A program made the position numbers and the translations under genes. Below the pieces are notes generated by a model. That model worked only from the letters and a program-made list of their open reading frames with translations. It was not told the origin of the DNA and made no database searches. A stretch of DNA of 64,000 nucleotides, taken from NCBI GenBank assembly GCA_005281725.1, contig SSBO01000012.1, positions 6,699,177-6,763,176 of the forward strand. The letters are read 5' to 3'. How positions within the stretch are numbered: the first letter of the stretch is position 1; each line of letters starts with the position of its first letter. The stretch is from Wuchereria bancrofti (Eukaryota; Nematoda; Chromadorea; Rhabditida; Onchocercidae). Below are positions 58,301-64,000 of the stretch, piece after piece.

Positions 58301-60845
58301 CACACTGGTTTAAGCTGTTGTGCAACCTCAAACAGAACTTATACGTTTTAAGGGATTTTTAATTGAAGACATGATATAAATTTAACTAAGGAATAAAAAA
58401 TAAAAACGAAAGGATAGAGAAATTAAAGGATAAGAATAAAATAAAAAACTTAAAGGTATAAAAGATATAATTAAAGATAAAATCCTCTACAAGCTCCAAA
58501 GAAATTGATGAAGAAACCCACTCCAAACCACGAACTTCGACGTAAGAAAGACGCAAGCAATAATTAAAATTATAAGAAACATAAAAACCTGCTTATATGT
58601 CTCCATATTTTTCGGAGTTTCAGGCAAATTTTTTGCATGGACGATGTCAGAATATGTAGATTCCTGGACAAGATCTTGTCCAATGTCCATCAACAACTTA
58701 GTCATATGAGGAGCGGGATGCCCCAATTTCAACAAATGTCGTTCGCGTTTTTCAGCTTCAGAAAGCTTTGGCCTTTCGTCACCGAACATCCGCCCGATCA
58801 CTTTTGATAAAGGTGCATCAGGATCATGTTCGATCAGCAAATCGACAACCTAAGAAGAATTTACCAGCCTCTACGCGTTAAATACCCGGATGATTTTGAA
58901 CTCATTTTAGCATTTCAATTTTACTTAAAAGCGAATGACTCTCAAAATACAAAGACCTTGTTAAGTTTTTTACAAAAATGTAGGTTTCTGGACAAATTTG
59001 CACCAGAGTTCTCATAAATGTTGAAAGATACCTGCGATGGCGGGAAACTAATGGTGTTTGGCAACACCAACTGTTTATCCAGTATAAGTTTCCGAACTGA
59101 CAGAGGTTCACGTTGCACTTGAATATTAATGGCTCCTAATAATGCATCCAACACTTTCCTGCATAGAAAATGCAGAAAGAATACTAAAGACACAACATGT
59201 CATGATCTCTGACTTTCATTGGATAGCTATTCCTAAACCAAATACACCACTATATTAAAAATCTTTTGTCCATAAATCACTCCCATTTACCACAGAACTA
59301 CCAAAATTTTTGCATGATCAACAATGAAAGAAATATGTCTTACACCGCTTATCGTCGTCTCACAGAACTTGCTCACCTTTCAACATTCGCATTCTTCTCG
59401 ATTGCATCTTTGACATAAGCCTCTAACTTGTTCAATAAAGCTTCGCCACTTGTCAATTCTGGTTTCTTCTCTCCTGCCTAAAATGTATTTCATTTGAAAT
59501 TTTGTAAAACAAAAATTAAATTTTTGTTTACTCGCAACATAATATGCAGCTATGAGAAAAATGCAATTGAACCTGAGTATCTGGATCATCCGGTACTGGT
59601 GATTTTGTTTTTTTCTTTTTTGCAGGTGGTTCACCACTTGAATCAGGTTCGTCATGGTCGTCATCTAGCTCTGTAAAACTAATTTAATTGTGGCAACATA
59701 GTAGTCCAATAATCTAATTTTTTTCAAAGAACGTCCAGCAAGCCTTATAAAAGATGTAGAAATGCAAGGATATATTCGATTCATAGACTTTTGGCAATAA
59801 AGCGCGGCACACAAAAGGGAGTCAGCACTGACAGAAAATACCGCCGGCAAAAAAAGGTATGAAATTTGAATACGGGACTTCATACACTTCAATAAGAATA
59901 ACACTTTCTTTATAAGTATTAATCAGTTAAGATTCCAAGAATTAACACTGCTTACCTATGCATTCCACAGCTGTCGATTTATTACTATTTTCCATGAATA
60001 TTGGTGTCTTACCACTTCCTTTATTTCCACAAGGCTCGTTTTCAATTACGATATCATTTTCCATCGTATCTAACCCATTAGAATCTGTAAATTATCTATC
60101 AATTTCTCAGAATAAAATGAACCAGACTATCTCATTAAAGCGCATATGAATAACTCAGAAAAAAAGTCTATAATGTGCTCACCAATATAAATTACAAGAA
60201 ACCGACCGAAATTTCACATTTGAAAATGATCCTAAAACACACCCTTTTCATCAACGTTGCCAACATAACCATTTTCACCGGAGAAAGTTGGCCTCGTGCA
60301 ATCTCCATTATTCCTGTCATCCCGATCCTGCTCTTCATCGTTTACCGTCTTTTCACTACCCCAGACACCGTTTCTGATAGCTTCTATTGATTTATCCACA
60401 TAATTCCTCGAAATATTATCTGAGATCGAATTCTTTTGAGCCTTCTTCAGCGATGTCTGCAAGACAGAAGTGGATGAAGTTACTAGAGCTTAATCTCAAA
60501 GAGTGACTATCACGGACAGACCAAAAAAAGATCACAAAAGAAAATCTCGCACACTTAAAACTGCAAGTTAACTTAACTTAATGACTTATTAATTAAATTA
60601 ACCAACTGAACTGCCTTACTAACTGAGCTGTTAACTTAAATTAACTTATTGCAAGTTAAATCAACTTATTGATGATAAGAAAGATATAGAAGACGTTCCA
60701 TTTATAGATCAGGAATGCTGACGTGTTCCGAAAATTTAAAAACTACTTGTAAAGCAGAATCCATATCAACATCAACTGACGTATGCACTTCGTTCTCAGT
60801 CACTTTACAATTGTTAGCCGTCGACTCATCGTCCAAAGTAATCAT
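55363..60845 (-). CDS. mep-1: MEP-1-like zinc-finger protein (C-terminal end not resolved)
   Basis: Sixteen exons, 5' to 3': 60747-60845, 60243-60456, 59956-60084, 59573-59670, 59377-59477, 59032-59158, 58589-58849, 58109-58326, 57873-58010, 57582-57705, 57306-57434, 57044-57131, 56717-56875, 56001-56165, 55704-55859, 55363-55561; about 800 codons. An acidic N-terminus has a nuclear signal ([11 protein letters not shown]). A conserved domain ([34 protein letters not shown]) precedes zinc fingers including [24 protein letters not shown] and [13 protein letters not shown] long Gln-rich region lies between finger groups; the last fingers are [20 protein letters not shown] and [12 protein letters not shown]. 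These match nematode MEP-1, which acts with the LET-418/Mi-2 chromatin complex to silence germline genes in soma and binds MOG helicases. Exon 13 carries an apparent single-base frameshift. The final short exon was not found. Confidence 0.9.
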
Positions 60846-60858
60846 TTTGTACCATGCA

Positions 60859-60861
60859 CTG
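60859..60861 (-). promoter_or_regulatory. Candidate SL trans-splice acceptor of mep-1
   Basis: Minus-strand CTGTTTTCGCAG, then 13 bases, then the ATG at 60845. No in-frame coding exon is visible upstream. Confidence 0.5.
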
Positions 60862-63800
60862 CGAAAACAGAACGGTTGAAGAAGCACCAACTGAAAATAA
60901 AATCCTATATTTAAAATACATCTGTCAGAAAAGGGAATAGTACCTCGCAACGAATAACATCCTACGAAACACACTGGAAAAATGAAAATCAGAAGGACAA
61001 GAAATACAAGCAAGCCTTCAACTCCAGTGAATTTTTGTTGAACTGAATAACAGACAAATCAGTCATAAGTCATGACCAGAAACAAAAGTCAGTACCGCAT
61101 CCAACAGTTGAAGGGTGCGGTACTGACTTTTGTTGAGTTCCAACAGTTGAGTTGAAATCATCAATATTCAATTCATCTCTAGAAAGCGAACCCCTTAAGT
61201 CCAGTATTTGCTTCGCAGAAAAGTACTGCAAAAGCGGTGCCCCATTACGGAGATTGGATGAACGAAGGATATCCCAAATACCTTAAAACCGAAGATCAAG
61301 GTCCATCCGAAATATTCATGTCTCTGCGATTACTCATTCCTGTATTCTTGTATAAGATGACAATGTGATATACAATTCAACTTTACTTTCCAGTTCACGT
61401 CCATGTTACTGACAGAAGTGGATAAAATTCAAAAGATACGAGAACTTCCTCAGTAGAGTTTTAAGATAATAGCTGTGCATAACCAACAGACTTCAAAATG
61501 GGACAGATTTGTAATAGATGTCCCAGCGTCAACTTAACTAAAGAGAATACTCTTATCTGGAACAGAATCGAAATTCCATGAATATAGCAAAATACTGTCA
61601 GTGCAGTCTAGCGTGGAGGTATACAAAACGTGATTTTATAGTAACAGAACCGAAAGACGAAAACTGTTAATAAGAGTCCCGGTCAGCGTTCGCAATCCGT
61701 TCGGTTTCGGTGGGTTACAGCTGCCGCGTGCGAATTCAGGCAGTTGCCGCATGCGAGAGCGTCCACATATCGATCGATCCCAGAGCAACATGTACCCCTT
61801 CACCACAATATATATTGACGGTGGCGGTCCACGTCAACTCAACACCAAAACCCACTCGACAACATTTAAAGAGAAGGGACCTGACCGTGATTAACTGGAA
61901 ATCTCCGGCGTGGAGAAGGAAGAGGCAGCAACCAATCCCTTCACGAAAAACCTATATGTTCCAAACACTTATTGAAGATAAGGAGGAAACAGTCTTCGAA
62001 ATTATCAGGTTTGCATCCAATGCACCAACCTCCTCAGCACGACGCACCTTTCAGCCTCGAATTCGTGGACTTTAAAACAAGTCGGATGAAAGAGATATTT
62101 TTCAGGTGAGGTAAGACCTGTACGGAGCAGATACCTTTCCAGATCTGAATTTGAAAATGTTTATAAATTTGTATTTGTATAATGATCTGGAAATTCTGTC
62201 ACAATATTCTCGAGAAATAAGACAGAGTCGCTTGGGAGGACGAACACTGGAAAACTTATTGTCTACAACTCTTCAGGGCCGTCAGCAGTCTTTTGCATCA
62301 TAGCTTCAGCGGAATCATTATCTACTTATCTATTGGCACACACTTTAGTTTTCTGCGATAAGGGTTAAATCACATCTAAACATCTGAGACATAATTTTAA
62401 GATCCGCAATATTTCATCTATAGGGAACTTTTGAATTAAAGCTGACATCAGGACTCAGTGCGTCAGCCTACTCCACTATTCCAACCAATATTCTCGCTTT
62501 CTAAGAAAAAAAGAAAAAGACCGTATCTCCAGTAAACTCCTCCAGCTGTTTAATAAACAATATGTTACAATTCAGATTGCTCAACTAATAGAAAAGTTAA
62601 TGCTATGCTTTTTTAATTTCGTAGCAGAATAAAATAGGCCAAAATTTCCCAACTAATATGCAGGTTTCACCTGCCTTTTTCACTCACTCCTACCCCAGTA
62701 ATAAGTGCTGGAAGTGGGAGTAGTACGGCAAGAATTTCGAAGGGATTTATTCGTGCTACACAGTGCACAAACTCGACAAGCTTTGTTGGCGCTCACTGGT
62801 AATATTCAAATTTCAAACGCGAACGTGACACCTTTGAAACCAAAGACAAGTAACGGGGAAGTCTTGTATTTCACTTAGTCCTCTATCACATAAATACACA
62901 CATAGACAACCATATATGCACTCCAGAACTTATAAATTTTGTCCGCACCAAAGCTTTGACCCTTTAACCTTCAAAAGGATATCCCTCCCGATCTCGTTCA
63001 CCACTGAAATTATACCAGTTCTATGCTATTTTTTCATGAAATATTTCCTCACTTGTAGCTAGAAACGGGAACTTTTAACTTCCCTAAACTTACAGAGTCG
63101 AACAATACAATCACGAATTGTCATTACACCCTAAAAGAGTGAAAAACAAACTATTGAAATGTGCATTTGTCGTCCACCTTACGCGTACGTGACCTAATTT
63201 CGTAATACATCCAGCCCTTATGTACACCACTTCCCCAAGCGTTAAATCCAGCATACGGCAACATACATAAAATAACAAGTATCGGTACCGACCTATCTAC
63301 CGACCGACCAAAAACAGACACTCACAAACAACGCCTGAACAATTGATGTCGGTCGTGCCACACCACCTCTTTCGTCGCGTCGTCGCGCGGCAACAAGTTA
63401 TCAGTATTGAAATAGTTATGAACGTACTGAATAGGCAAAGGAAGCACAGCTGGTGGTCTCTGGCCATGTTCTACAATTTCCATGTGGTGTAGTGAGTGCT
63501 CTTTCCAGGTTATGGCCAAGGATAAGGGAGTCCGTATAACAGCAGGTGCGGTGCTTTAATACGGCATTATCTGATTTTCGAAAATACTGAAAAGTCCGGA
63601 ACTCAGACTTCGAAGATCCAGTTAATGTTCCATTTAAAAGGTCGCCAAAACATCGAATTTGTATGAGAGACTACCTACTACCTGACCTGAACCCTGAAAT
63701 ATTGCGCAGCTCCAGAAGCCAAGGTCGCAGTCGCGCTACGGCTCAAAGTTTAAAATCGTTTTGTGGCGCGCAACAACGAAAGAATCAATGAGGACATATT

Positions 63801-64000
63801 GTAACCGGAGATGTGACCACCTATAGCCCTAATATATAACAATACATTAATATACGCTGACCGCTCAAAAAATTAAACAGTTGAAGGAGTTTTCTGAGAA
63901 CGATACGGTATGTTCTCCCAGTCACAAGCCACAAGTTAAGGAAGAATTGCAGGTAACCATGACATCATTACTTCTTGATTCCATCCTAACATTTAACATT
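60862..64000. other. Upstream flank of mep-1 and window end; no gene established
   Basis: Contains a GC-richer 121-codon plus-strand frame at 61710-62075 without recognisable domains. A protein-like 65-codon minus-strand frame at 63322-63519 starts MAITWKEHSLHHMEIVEHG and overlaps a strong GTGAGT donor at its end; it could be a first exon, but I found no convincing partner exon. A plus-strand stretch at about 62715-62801 (VRQEFRRDLFVLHSAQ) ends at a GTAATA donor and is likewise unproven. Confidence 0.4.
61081..61134. repeat. Perfect 19-bp hairpin
   Basis: AACAAAAGTCAGTACCGCA (61081-61099) is exactly complementary to 61116-61134, with a 16-base loop. An 11-base word of the loop (CCAACAGTTGA) recurs at 61140, just outside the right arm. 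Pairing does not extend beyond the arms. Function unknown. Confidence 0.9.

Noticed and set aside
61710..62075. 121-codon plus-strand frame as a gene
   Set aside because: The composition is Arg/Pro/Ser-rich without domains, there is no good start context, and GC-rich DNA alone can keep such a frame open.
1..64000. tRNA, rRNA, CRISPR arrays, bacterial operons or prophage
   Set aside because: No cloverleaf-like sequence, conserved rRNA block or regular spaced repeat was seen, and all supported genes are eukaryotic with introns.

Overview
The window reads as nuclear DNA of a nematode. The protein-coding genes are intron-rich, with short AT-rich introns ending in the nematode-type TTTTCAG acceptor. 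Several start codons lie a few bases downstream of an unpaired TTTCAG site, the layout expected for spliced-leader trans-splicing. MEP-1 and the peroxiredoxin read closely like nematode orthologues. I cannot name the species; a spirurid (clade III) worm is a guess.

Layout. 1-6.5 kb: AT-rich sequence with no convincing gene. 6.5-9.6 kb: a solo BEL/Pao-type LTR followed by a truncated peroxiredoxin copy. 12.0-16.9 kb (+): a complete 15-exon BTB-BACK-PHR gene with two GC-AG introns. 17.1-35.3 kb: a nested graveyard of BEL/Pao LTR retrotransposons with three LTR families (called X, Y and Z here), two long minus-strand internal regions (A and B) and a plus-strand gag remnant. 34.7-37.9 kb: a second copy of the 6.7-9.6 kb block, rearranged, with a 555-bp inverted repeat and a single N.

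36.9-38.2 kb (-): the intact mitochondrial peroxiredoxin gene (prdx-3). It is divergently arranged with DNA polymerase kappa at 39.3-43.3 kb (+). On the minus strand follow an 82-residue single-RRM protein (44.4-45.2 kb), the Fe-S co-chaperone HSCB (47.0-48.7 kb) and a U1A/U2B''-type spliceosomal protein (49.4-50.9 kb). A small three-exon plus-strand gene for a 61-residue single-pass membrane protein sits at 51.8-52.3 kb. The large minus-strand gene mep-1 (about 800 codons, 16 exons recovered) fills 55.4-60.8 kb. The last 3 kb hold no gene I can support.

The genes are ordinary housekeeping and regulatory loci (mitochondrial redox and Fe-S assembly, lesion bypass, RNA processing, chromatin repression) and do not form a pathway together. 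The unusual material lies in the repeat region: LTR families alternating X-A-Y-B-X, a 129-bp integrase segment pasted into another element's gag at a microhomology, and a duplicated peroxiredoxin block whose structure may be an assembly artefact. Exon boundaries given here were checked by hand for reading phase.
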